From: Stephanodiscus triporus
Lineage: Eukaryota; Bacillariophyta; Thalassiosirophyceae; Thalassiosirales; Thalassiosiraceae
NCBI GenBank assembly: GCA_036939755.1
Contig: JALLAZ010001262.1
Span: 1 to 15,285, forward strand
Reading direction: 5' to 3'
DNA: 15,285 nt
Shown here in pieces: positions 1-7,722 of the stretch; position 1 is the stretch's first letter; every line of letters begins with the position of its first letter. Both the position numbers and the translations under genes were made by a program. Under the pieces are notes generated by a model that saw only the letters and a program-made list of their open reading frames with translations, searched no databases and was not told the DNA's origin.

Positions 1-2478
1 CGCCGTAGTCCCATCCCGTCGCGTCGATCGTCTCGGGCGGCATCATCGCGCCGCCGCCGCGACCACCGGGGCTGCCGCGACGAAAACAAAATATCGGACC
101 TGGAAAGGGCGGGACGGGTCCTGGCGACGCAACTCGTCGATCAGATCGCGCTCGAGACGAGGCTGTCGAAGTCGATGCTTTCCTTCCTCGACGACGAGCT
201 GCATCGTACGGACGTCGACGTCGGCGCGACGTCGGAGAGAATGCGCGTCTGGAGGGACTCCGTCATGCTCGCGACGAGGATCGACATGTCGCTGTGGGAC
301 CGCGTGGGGAGGGAGTTGCGCGACGAGTCCGTCGTCGCGCACTCGGAACGACGGGGCGAGGAGGACGAGGACGGAAACGACGGTTCCTTCGTCGCGCCGA
401 TCGAAGCTTTCGACGGGGGGGAGGCCCCCCCCCCCGCGCGTATCGCGACGTCGTCCTCCACGACGCTCGTGTCCGGTGGATTCGTCGTTCGCGATCGCGG
501 ACGCTGGGACGACGACGACGGCGCGGACGCGAGCCTTCGCGAACGCATCCTCTCGACCGCTTCCGTGGAGGAGGCGGTGGAAACTTTCGCGCGGGGGAGG
601 GGAACGGGGGGGAAGGAGGAGGGACGATGCACGAGACGGAATCCCACGAACAACGACGACGCCGTGTCGTCGTCGGCGAGAGCAGCTGCATGGGAGGTGG
701 GGTGGGACGAGGGATCCGCGATTATGACGTCGATCCTGCTCGTGGGGGACGAAGGCTGCGGCAAGACGCATGCTCTGGATGCCATCCAACGACGTCATTC
801 GTCGTCGTCGGACGAAGCGAGGTCCGTCGAAATCCTGAGGCCCCATCCAGTCGTGGACATGGTCGGGTGCACGATCGGTTCGACCGAGGATCGCGTCGTC
901 GCACTCTTCTCGTACGCATTCGAAAGGGCGGGAGGGGGGAGGAAATGCCTCGTCGTGCTCGACGACGTGGACCGGATGTTTTCAATGTCCGACAACGTCG
1001 AAGACGACGGAATGTCGGTTGCCGACTCGCGATATCACGTGGGGAGGAGGTGCAAGGCGCTCTTCGTGACGATATTGGATGCTCTCCGAGGATACCGGTC
1101 GTCCGCGAGCGAACATGATGGACATTTGCTCGTGCTTTGTACCGCGCGGTCGGGATGCGGCGAGGTGGCGGGTCGATTCGATCGGATATTTAGGATGGGT
1201 CCGCCCGACGATGAGCGTCGGCGCCGGATGATCCTATCGTGCCTGTCGCCCGGGACCGATGATGGCGACTTCGTCGCCGACGATACGGCGGAGAGCGAAA
1301 ACGATGGCATCGAGGCGATGATATCGCTCGTTTCTCGCCATTCTGTCGGAAAATCGGCATGTGAATTGGCTCAGTGCTGCCGAGAAGTGATGTTGAGGTG
1401 TGCCGATTGCACGCGCTCCGGGAGAGAGAGTAACGTGGACGTATTCAGGCGAAGGCTACATTGTCTCGACGGGATCCTCCAAACAAAAACTCCCCAGTCG
1501 CTGCGTGGTGGCTCGTTAGAGGGCGTCGTCGACGTGAAAGTATGCACTCCTGAGGAGCTCCAGTCGAAACTAATCACGGACGAGAATGGAGACGTGATCA
1601 TGCCTTTGCTCGGGACCGAGGTGAGACGTGCATACGAAGCTCTGATGAACGTTGTCATTACTCCACTTTGTCGTTCAGATGAGATAAGGGCCTTGCTTTA
1701 CGGAGGAGATCCCGAAGGCGAAGATCGAGGCGTCGTCCATGCGCGGCCGATACGCGTTGGCGCGCTGCTGGCAGGAGCCCCGGGAACGGGGAAGACCTCC
1801 CTTGTTTACCACAGTGCCGCCGTGGCCGCCAAAATGGCGAGGGTTTCGCTTCTGGATGTCAGCGCGACCTCGCTCATACACAAGGAAATCGGCGGATCTG
1901 AACGAGCCGTCCAGCGCCTCTTCGCCGCCGTTCGCGCCGCTGCTCCGTGTATACTACTCATTGACGGGATCGAGTCCGTCGCCCCCGTACGTGGCAACGA
2001 CACCACGACGGAGGGCACGATGGATCGCGTCCTGTCAACGTTTCTTACGGAGATGGACGGCATCGAGGATGGCGGGGACGGCGCGTCATCCGGCGGCAAT
2101 GTGGCGGTCATAGGCGTCACCCACCGTCCCGATATGATCGATCCGGCCCTGTTGCGCCCGGGACGATTGGAGAAGACGATCACCCTCGGCGCGCCGGAGT
2201 ACCGTGCTAGGAAGGAGATCGTCGCGCGCCAAATCGAGGATATTGATTTCGATTTCTCGTCAGCGGGGTACTTTGATGCCAAGAACAAAGACGAGTTATC
2301 GAGCTTCGTCGCCAATGAAACGACCGGCATGTCTGCGGTAGAGGTCATCGCAATATGCAGAGAGGCATCGATGGTATGTCTTAGAGAGCTCGACTTTGAA
2401 ACTACAACGAAGCCATCATTGAGGTACAACCATTTCAAGCGTGCGATTACGATCATGAAGGGCAAGGTTGGAGCTTGA
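1..2478 (+). CDS. Tandem AAA+ ATPase (type II, CDC48/PEX1/AFG2-like), 5' end incomplete
   Basis: The frame is open from base 1 to the stop at 2476-2478 (825 codons). The first ATG is at 175, but the residues before it (about 85-174) look like a coding amphipathic helix, so the gene probably starts or splices upstream. Two AAA+ modules are visible. D1 has Walker A GDEGCGKT (745-768) and a Walker B ending in Leu-Asp-Asp (949-966). D2 has Walker A GAPGTGKT (1774-1797), Walker B LLID (1954-1965) followed by Gly, and a second region of homology THRPDMIDPALLRPGR (2119-2166) with both arginines. Such proteins form hexamers that pull apart protein complexes or extract proteins from membranes. The D1 Asp-Asp recalls PEX1, and the D2 stretch DRVLSTFLTEMDG also fits AFG2-like proteins, so the subfamily is undecided. 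The Walker B glutamate of D2 is Gly and the sensor-1 Asn is His. A linker rich in Asp, Glu and Arg (about 300-720) precedes D1. Confidence 0.85.
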   Translation, partial: RRSPIPSRRSSRAASSRRRRDHRGCRDENKISDLERAGRVLATQLVDQIALETRLSKSMLSFLDDELHRTDVDVGATSERMRVWRDSVMLATRIDMSLWDRVGRELRDESVVAHSERRGEEDEDGNDGSFVAPIEAFDGGEAPPPARIATSSSTTLVSGGFVVRDRGRWDDDDGADASLRERILSTASVEEAVETFARGRGTGGKEEGRCTRRNPTNNDDAVSSSARAAAWEVGWDEGSAIMTSILLVGDEGCGKTHALDAIQRRHSSSSDEARSVEILRPHPVVDMVGCTIGSTEDRVVALFSYAFERAGGGRKCLVVLDDVDRMFSMSDNVEDDGMSVADSRYHVGRRCKALFVTILDALRGYRSSASEHDGHLLVLCTARSGCGEVAGRFDRIFRMGPPDDERRRRMILSCLSPGTDDGDFVADDTAESENDGIEAMISLVSRHSVGKSACELAQCCREVMLRCADCTRSGRESNVDVFRRRLHCLDGILQTKTPQSLRGGSLEGVVDVKVCTPEELQSKLITDENGDVIMPLLGTEVRRAYEALMNVVITPLCRSDEIRALLYGGDPEGEDRGVVHARPIRVGALLAGAPGTGKTSLVYHSAAVAAKMARVSLLDVSATSLIHKEIGGSERAVQRLFAAVRAAAPCILLIDGIESVAPVRGNDTTTEGTMDRVLSTFLTEMDGIEDGGDGASSGGNVAVIGVTHRPDMIDPALLRPGRLEKTITLGAPEYRARKEIVARQIEDIDFDFSSAGYFDAKNKDELSSFVANETTGMSAVEVIAICREASMVCLRELDFETTTKPSLRYNHFKRAITIMKGKVGA

Positions 2479-3247
2479 TTTTTATCACACAGTTGTCTCA
2501 ATGGGAGCCAACAACTTAAGAGATGGCCCTTTACCCCTCATCGGCTCAGTGACATCAAATTACGGTTGATTTTGATGAAAAAAATGATCGACACTGAATA
2601 TCAAGTGGATGCACTGAAAAATAGTATGATCTAATATTGTTATTTATGGAAAGCACATTCTATCTGAAACCAGCACTTGCCCAATCCCGACTGAGTCAGC
2701 GCACTTTCTTGGTGAAATAAGAGGGTGTGTTGCTTTATTGCTCGTGCGTCCTGAAAACCATGCTGTGCAGCTTATGGAGTACATGTATTTAGTTGGACGT
2801 CTTTCAAGTGTTGGGCCTGTCTGGGGGCGTGATGGCTCTTGATTGCTGTACTATTCTCTACATCAGCCCCCAGATTGCACATCATCATCGCCAGACAGAC
2901 AACTCATATCCGTCCATCTGTTCATTGATAGCAAAGGTACAACCATTATTTGAAGCTACCCAAACAATCAACCAATCATTCCGACTCACACCAACTATAT
3001 GGCCAATACAGATGGTCAACACGGTTTAATAGAGGTACCTGCCACGTTATTGTTGACGCGTTGTTATTCCTAGGCCAAATTGATGGTATCAGACACTCGA
3101 TTCGAGTGCTCATTTTATCGAATCGAGACTGGAGTCGGTTCGGCGTCATACGCAGTGTGTATTTGTACGGGGGTCATCAACTCCAGTAAAACAATAAATA
3201 GAGCAATCGAGAAGTGTTGTCAGAAGAAACACCCCGGTAGGCACGAA
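2479..3247. other. Intergenic spacer between convergent genes
   Basis: AT-richer than the flanking genes and shared by the 3' ends of the AAA+ gene (+) and the zinc-finger/kinase gene (-). The short open frames here (for example 2793-3029 and 2950-3189 on +) have no recognisable motif or convincing codon use. No tRNA-like cloverleaf was seen. The only structure noted is the inverted repeat near 3094-3127. Confidence 0.6.
3094..3127. repeat. Nested inverted repeat in the convergent 3' region
   Basis: CTCGATTCGA at 3096-3105 is the exact reverse complement of TCGAATCGAG at 3118-3127, with a 12-nt loop. The left arm is also part of its own odd palindrome (CACTCGA-T-TCGAGTG, 3094-3108), so two alternative hairpins compete. 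It could help 3'-end formation of either convergent transcript; that role is inference. Confidence 0.5.
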
Positions 3248-3996
3248 TCACGTTCGTCCTAGATAATGCTCGACGAGATCGTCCGCCATGCGGAAGGAGG
3301 AGACGCGGACGATACGTCGGAATCGTTCCCCGCGACCGGGGGACCTGAACCTCCTCGCCATTTCGGACACGATCCCCGCCGCCTCGCTCGGGCGGATCGT
3401 CTCGTGTCCCCTCCTCGCGCGACACCGTTCGATGCACACGTCGGTATCGTAATCGAAGACCACGCACTCGCAATCCGCGTTCATCTCGCGTGCCAATTCG
3501 ATCCACGTCCTCCGCTGATCGACGTCGAAGTTGCACCGATCGATCACGACCGATATCTCTCCCCCCCCGGCAAGGTCGAACGTCTGACGTCGACGCACCG
3601 TCGACGGGAGCCGAGCGCGTCCTGATTGACGCGCACGAACCTCATCGTCGTCCCCCCCCATCCGGACGACGACTCCTTTTCCAGCCTGGACGCGAAGTGG
3701 CTCTTGCCGGAGCCGGGGATGCCGACCAGCAGAAGCACGAACGGGCGGGAGGGGGGACCGTCGGGTCTCCGTCGGTGGACCCGCGTGTGCGAGTTCAGTC
3801 CGTTTTGGTCGTTGAACTCTCCGTGGCATTCTTCGCATGTAAAGGAAGGCGGCCGATATGCGATAGCGGCATTGGAGGAACGAGTCGCGGCGACGCAATT
3901 CTTGCAGCGAGAGTTGCCATCGCCTTTCATCCATTGGTTGCGACTGAACTCAGCACAGGTGCACCAATTACTACATCCCGCGCAGTACCTCCCCAT
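3248..3996 (-). CDS. Stc1-like / C2H2 zinc finger / P-loop polynucleotide-kinase-like protein, frame broken
   Basis: Starting at ATG 3996-3994 (AAA before the ATG, G after; in-frame TAA further upstream), the protein begins with paired cysteines C5-x2-C8 and C31-x2-C34 around FSRNQWMKGDG, resembling the Stc1 domain. A classical C2H2 finger follows (C54, C57, H70, H74), then a P-loop GIPGSGKS (residues 92-99) and VNQDALGSR, a signature of the AAA_33/PNKP-type kinase fold. That frame hits a stop at 3544. The rest of the kinase (VVIDRCNFD, a lid-like RCRARRGHETIRPSE, end at 3248) lies in another frame. One extra G in the run of eight (C8 on +, 3561-3568) would join both halves into about 249 aa. 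The missing base may be a sequencing or assembly error, or a real mutation. Proteins with this kinase fold phosphorylate 5'-OH ends of nucleic acid or related substrates. There is no phosphatase domain. Substrate unknown. Confidence 0.75.
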
Positions 3997-4350
3997 TTTG
4001 CAGTATTCCAGGCGATGACGTAGAGGGTGATTGCGGCACTGGATGGAGAGTAACAAACGAGTGAGTCGAAAAGCTTATCATACGAAGATCAAACTGGAGC
4101 ACTAAACGACATGGTTTCTAAGGTGGCGGTTAGAGAGTTGTTCGTGGATCTTTCCTCCCCTGCAATACCCCCCTTGGTATGGCATGAAATCGGGTGGTCT
4201 TTTTTTCTTTTTCTACTCTAAACAAGAATATCTGTCTGATCTGACACACACGTTGTTGCTCACTCTCTGTCCGCTTGGGAGGCAAAGGTTGGGACCACGG
4301 AACCTCACAACGGCGGAAAGACGGATCCTTCCCCACACAACAACCAAAAG

Positions 4351-4424
4351 TCGATTGACAGACCCAACCAAGTGTCGAAGACAGACCCACAGCCGGGCCA
4401 AGGAGAGTGTCGATAGACAGACCA
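4351..4424. repeat. Three short direct repeats around GACAGACC
   Basis: TCGATTGACAGACCC begins at 4351, TCGAAGACAGACCC at 4375 and TCGATAGACAGACC at 4410. Each is preceded or followed by related 'AGTG' and 'CCAA' words. Spacing is irregular (24 then 35 nt). Function unknown. Confidence 0.45.
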
Positions 4425-4662
4425 AAACCTAAATATAATAGGGGTTGACTATGCACAAGCGACGAATTTGTACCATCTCTTTTTCTGGATGGTGTTCTGA
4501 CTTTTCTGGTACACAGTGAAATCGTACTATCCCATAGTTGGGATGGTGTCTAAAGTGTTTTGGTAATAAATGTACAGATTCCCTCATACCTGGGCTCAAG
4601 GAGGAATCCCTTTTTTTGGACTTAGCAGTTTTTAATTTTGTCCGCCAAATGCTGATTGATAC

Positions 4663-4687
4663 GAATTCGTATTAGTAATACGAATTC
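4663..4687. repeat. Perfect 25-bp palindrome with overlapping smaller palindrome
   Basis: GAATTCGTATTA (4663-4674) and TAATACGAATTC (4676-4687) are exact reverse complements around one central G. The left arm is also inside a second perfect palindrome, ATACGAATTCGTAT (4659-4672), so the nonamer TACGAATTC occurs twice on the + strand, and its complement overlaps the first copy. It could be a dimeric protein-binding site, a cruciform or a remnant of a mobile-element end. Confidence 0.8.
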
Positions 4688-4712
4688 ACATCATTAAATG
4701 ATACAAATGGTG

Positions 4713-4897
4713 CACTTGACTATTGCAACCCTCATGGATACACCGTTTGACTTTGTCTGGATTCTTTTGTACATGATGCCTCTTGCAAAGACCCTCCTTA
4801 TGATGTTTCACTTGACTATTGCACCCCTCATGGATACTGGATACACCGCTTGACTTTGCCTGGATTCTTTTCTACAAGATGCCTCTTGCAAAGATCT
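4713..4897. repeat. Tandem duplication, period 96 bp, two diverged copies
   Basis: Copy 1 begins CACTTGACTATTGCA at 4713 and runs to about 4795. Copy 2 begins with the same words at 4809 and runs to about 4897. Shared words include CTCATGGATAC, TTGACTTTG, TGGATTCTTTT and GATGCCTCTTGCAAAGA. Copy 2 has an extra 7-nt microduplication (GGATACT repeated at about 4842-4852) and several substitutions. No open frame is kept across the copies. Confidence 0.8.
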
Positions 4898-6090
4898 CCA
4901 ATAAAAAGAGGATTGTTGCAGCTTGGCAAACTGCAGCGGCGTGATCCATGAACCCTACACTTTTCCTCCTTTTTAAAGTAAACCCAATTGGTGCAACGGG
5001 GATATTTACAATATTTTACTCCGTGAGTATGACACCTAGGGTGCCAATCCCTGCAGGAAAGAGAGTAATTCCTGTTATTCCTCTTACTTTTGGAGGTTTT
5101 ACAGAGGAATCACGATTCCTTTCACACGGTAAGCCAAAAAAGGAAGGCCGAGTAAGAAATCTTGGTACCAATTCATACATATGTAGAGCAGAGGAATCAG
5201 AAGTAAGCCAAAGGAAAAAGCACATAAACACAACCACACAACACACACAACAACCAAAATGGGCTGCCGCCGCCCTACCCTCCAGCGGATTCAGCCCTCT
5301 CCCTCCAAGGATAGGCCAGCGGCACTACCACCAAATCATGGCGCCGCCGCACCCTATGGTCCTATGCAAGGCGCGCGCCTTCGGGTGCGCTCTCGCCGCC
5401 CCTCTATTCCTTGTTTGGGGTGTCGAAACAAAACTCATCGAAAAACAGAGAGGGGGGCGGGGTCTTGAACTTAGGTGGCCGCCATTTGGTCGGGAAACCC
5501 AACAATCAACCTAAAGTCAGCGTCAGCATTAGGGGGGGCAACTGGGCGGCAAGCAAGGGAGAGGGCATTGGCGCATCTTTTGGGGCCGGCAAATGCTGGA
5601 ACGAAAAAATAAAAAAAGAATATAAAATACATCACAGCTTTCAGCGGACCTTATCGAAGATAATCACACAACAACCAACCAAAAACAGGCGGCCGCGACG
5701 GATGGTCTATGGAGGTGAGGCGCGACAAGCGGGAGGCGTGGAGAAGCGCGATGCCATCGTTTTTGGAGGGGGCAAAATTCAAAGGGAGGTAGAAAAGTAA
5801 AATAAATAGTTGAGTTTAGTAAATAATTTTTTTCTCGGCCGGTTTTTATTATTTAGTTAAACCAGACCGGCGACCGGCTCCACCATGGTGGTGTTCTTTT
5901 TGGATGGTTTGACCCTTGTCGACCCTATATTTGTACTATTCCTATGTAGAGAATGCCACGGTAAGGTAAAGGGAGTTTTTTTTGTTCGTGCATTTTGTTA
6001 CGTAGAGTACAATAAAGTAGCTAATTGTAGCATAAAACGTAGTAGCCAAACGGTTTGCGCGCCAGCCGGCCTTAAGTTACCGTAGAACAT

Positions 6091-6124
6091 TGGTACAAGC
6101 CTACGCGAGCGTAGGTTTGTACCA
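6091..6124. repeat. 15-bp hairpin with CGAG tetraloop
   Basis: TGGTACAAGCCTACG (6091-6105) pairs with CGTAGGTTTGTACCA (6110-6124) over 15 positions, with a single G-T wobble and a loop of four bases (6106-6109). It is immediately followed on + by TAAAAAATT, and lies just beyond the end of the decayed minus-strand region. It could be a transcript end structure or the terminal inverted repeat of a miniature element. Confidence 0.75.
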
Positions 6125-6141
6125 TAAAAAATTGCCAAACG

Positions 6142-7430
6142 TTACAAACTGATCCAGCTAGGATCAAAACCAGTCGCCAGTGGGACCAAAATGACGGCAA
6201 CAGCAGGAGTTGTGCCTGTGGAACAATAAGGCCAACCAGACAGAGTGAGGTCAGAAGTTGAAGAGGTGGAGAGATTGCCAAGGGGCAAAGAACGCAGTGG
6301 AGAAACAGCGGGAGCAGTGGGATTTGAGACGCCTTAGATGCAGGATCGTGGGGATGTCCCCCAGGAGGCGGAGGGACCCTACGATCAAAGACGGCCAAAG
6401 GAATCATCTCCGGGATGGGCCCTCAAAAGTTGTAGGCACAAAAAGCTGTGTCAGTGGAAAAAGAAGAGAAACTTGAGTAAGGAGGAGTGCAAGCGGAGGT
6501 GCGACGAAACCCCGTTCTCCCCATTCTCCCCATTCTCCCCATTTCCCCCATGTCCCCCCCCCATGCCCCCCATGCCCCCCATCCCCCCAAAGACAGTAGA
6601 AGGGCCGTTGACCCCAGAAAGAGAGAAAAAAATGCTTGGGGATGGTGGCAGATGATAGATGATGCCCTAGTTGTAGCCGCAACCAAGGGAGGGTCATAAC
6701 CCCAAGTAGAAACCCCAGCGGAAGGGTGGGAGAGAAGGGAAGACAACGTCAAACTGTCTCAATGAGGTGCAGAAGAAGCACTGGGAGAAGAGAGAAGCAT
6801 GTGACCCCATTGAAGAATGGGAGGAGGGACCTCGAATAAAGGGCACCGAAGGATGAGAAGCTTGACAGGCCATAATATCGGATGAGAGGGTGGCCATAGT
6901 TAGCGGCAAAAGTGAGAAGAGCTGCGTAATCCCCCTCCGTGACATCTGCCACTGAGGAGTAAAAATACAGATGGACTTCTTATGTGTTGCCTGGAAGGGG
7001 GGAAAAACAAAAATCTTGGGACTGGAGAGAGAAGCCGCCACAAGGGCAGTGGGAAGAGGGAAGGGCACCAGTAAAGTCTTCAATAGGATCCATAATTTTT
7101 TTGTTGTGATATTAGCGTGGAGAGAATTGCAAGCCAAGTAGACAACAACGGTAAGAACAACTGAGCAGATGACGCTAACGGACAGGAACTGGGCATAGAA
7201 GGCGATTGTCACGAGAGATCCGGAGGAGAAGGCGATGACGGCGACGATGATGGCTGCCTGAGTGACGGTCTGGGTTTTATTTTGAAGGCAAATTTCATTA
7301 GCGGAACCAGCAGCGAAGGGGGAGAATATCAAATGGGCTCGAAGAAAAAAGTGTGTGAAGGTGCTCACGTGAGAGGAAGGAACCGTGAACAAAAACTACG
7401 ACTGAAGTTAGGGTGACGGATTCTCCATGG
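6142..7430 (-). pseudogene. Possible decayed minus-strand gene, coding-like blocks in three frames
   Basis: On the minus strand, blocks with diatom-like codon use appear in succession but in different frames. One begins MNHGESVTL near 7430. A membrane-type block with two hydrophobic stretches (including VTIAFYAQFLSVSVICSVV) lies in the frame 7392-6694. A block ADVTEGDYAALLTF lies in the frame ending at 6749. A Ser/Thr/Pro block including RRVPPPPGGHPHD lies around 6340-6400, and another ends DPSWISL at 6142. Stops or frame changes separate them near 6960, 6750, 6430 and 6330, and a C-rich microsatellite sits inside. No family was recognised. Introns could explain one junction (a pyrimidine-rich stretch ending CAG near 6955), but no convincing donor was found. 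The whole may be an old gene or retroelement remnant, or chance hydrophobicity opposite a purine-rich strand. Confidence 0.35.
6511..6588. repeat. C-rich microsatellite
   Basis: TTCTCCCCA is repeated three times from 6515, followed by degenerate (C)n-CATG units such as CCATGCCCC up to about 6588. It is read as Ser-Pro-Phe / Pro-Pro-Met repeats on + and Gly/Trp/Met repeats on -, so open frames crossing it are inflated by the repeat. Confidence 0.85.
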
Positions 7431-7722
7431 TTCATCGGTGTGGGCAAAAACCTAGTGGTGAGGAAGTGAGCGTTAGCTTAGAGGCTACGCTCTAAGGACT
7501 ACGGACAGACTAACACTGAGATGGCATCTTTTGCATTCCCCCCCTTCCTATGATACGAAGGTGGCAAAAAATGGGTCAAACATGTCAAGGTCTCTTGGTG
7601 TGGTGGGCAAGAAACCTCGATCAGAAAAAGAATGGCTCAACCTGTGAGATTGGTGAACGTAAAAGTTAACACTAGAAACAGTGCTAACGTTTGTAACTCC
7701 AACTCTCTGTTCGATTCGTTTG
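7431..7722. other. Spacer downstream of the sugar-kinase gene
   Basis: No gene seen. It contains a 7-bp hairpin, CTTAGAG (7477-7483) with CTCTAAG (7490-7496). An alternative pairing, AGCGTTAGC against GCTACGCT, has one bulged base. It probably holds the 3' untranslated region of the minus-strand kinase gene. Confidence 0.5.

Larger units (their letters stand above)
4000..6140. other. Gene-poor spacer with scattered repeats
   Basis: No convincing gene in about 2.1 kb. The longest open frame (4948-5514 +, 188 codons) has no motif, runs through simple CA-rich sequence and changes composition midway. The stretch carries three 'gacagacc' repeats (4351-4424), a 25-bp palindrome (4663-4687), a 96-bp tandem duplication (4713-4897), three copies of a CACACAACAACCAA motif and a hairpin (6091-6124). 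The mix resembles decayed mobile or repetitive DNA, but no transposase, integrase, reverse transcriptase or long terminal repeat was recognised. Confidence 0.5.

Noticed and set aside
43..846. 267-codon minus-strand open frame (and others at 141-785 and 263-691) opposite the AAA+ gene
   Set aside because: Arg/Ser/Pro/His-rich composition typical of the reverse strand of a GC-rich gene; the plus strand has clear AAA+ motifs.
294..1118. 274-codon plus-strand frame inside the AAA+ gene
   Set aside because: Arg/Gly-rich shadow frame; the real motifs (Walker A and B) lie in the other frame.
3490..4023. 177-codon plus-strand frame opposite the zinc-finger/kinase gene
   Set aside because: No motifs; the minus strand shows C2H2 and P-loop motifs.
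4700..4900. CRISPR-like array
   Set aside because: Only two long diverged units in tandem, with no repeat-spacer structure, in a eukaryotic context.
4948..5514. 188-codon plus-strand open frame
   Set aside because: No recognisable domain, crosses A/C-rich simple sequence, abrupt change of composition in the middle.
5885..6085. 66-codon ORF with a good-looking CACCATGG start context
   Set aside because: The context is part of a CCACCATGGTGG palindrome; the protein has no recognisable feature beyond a short hydrophobic start.
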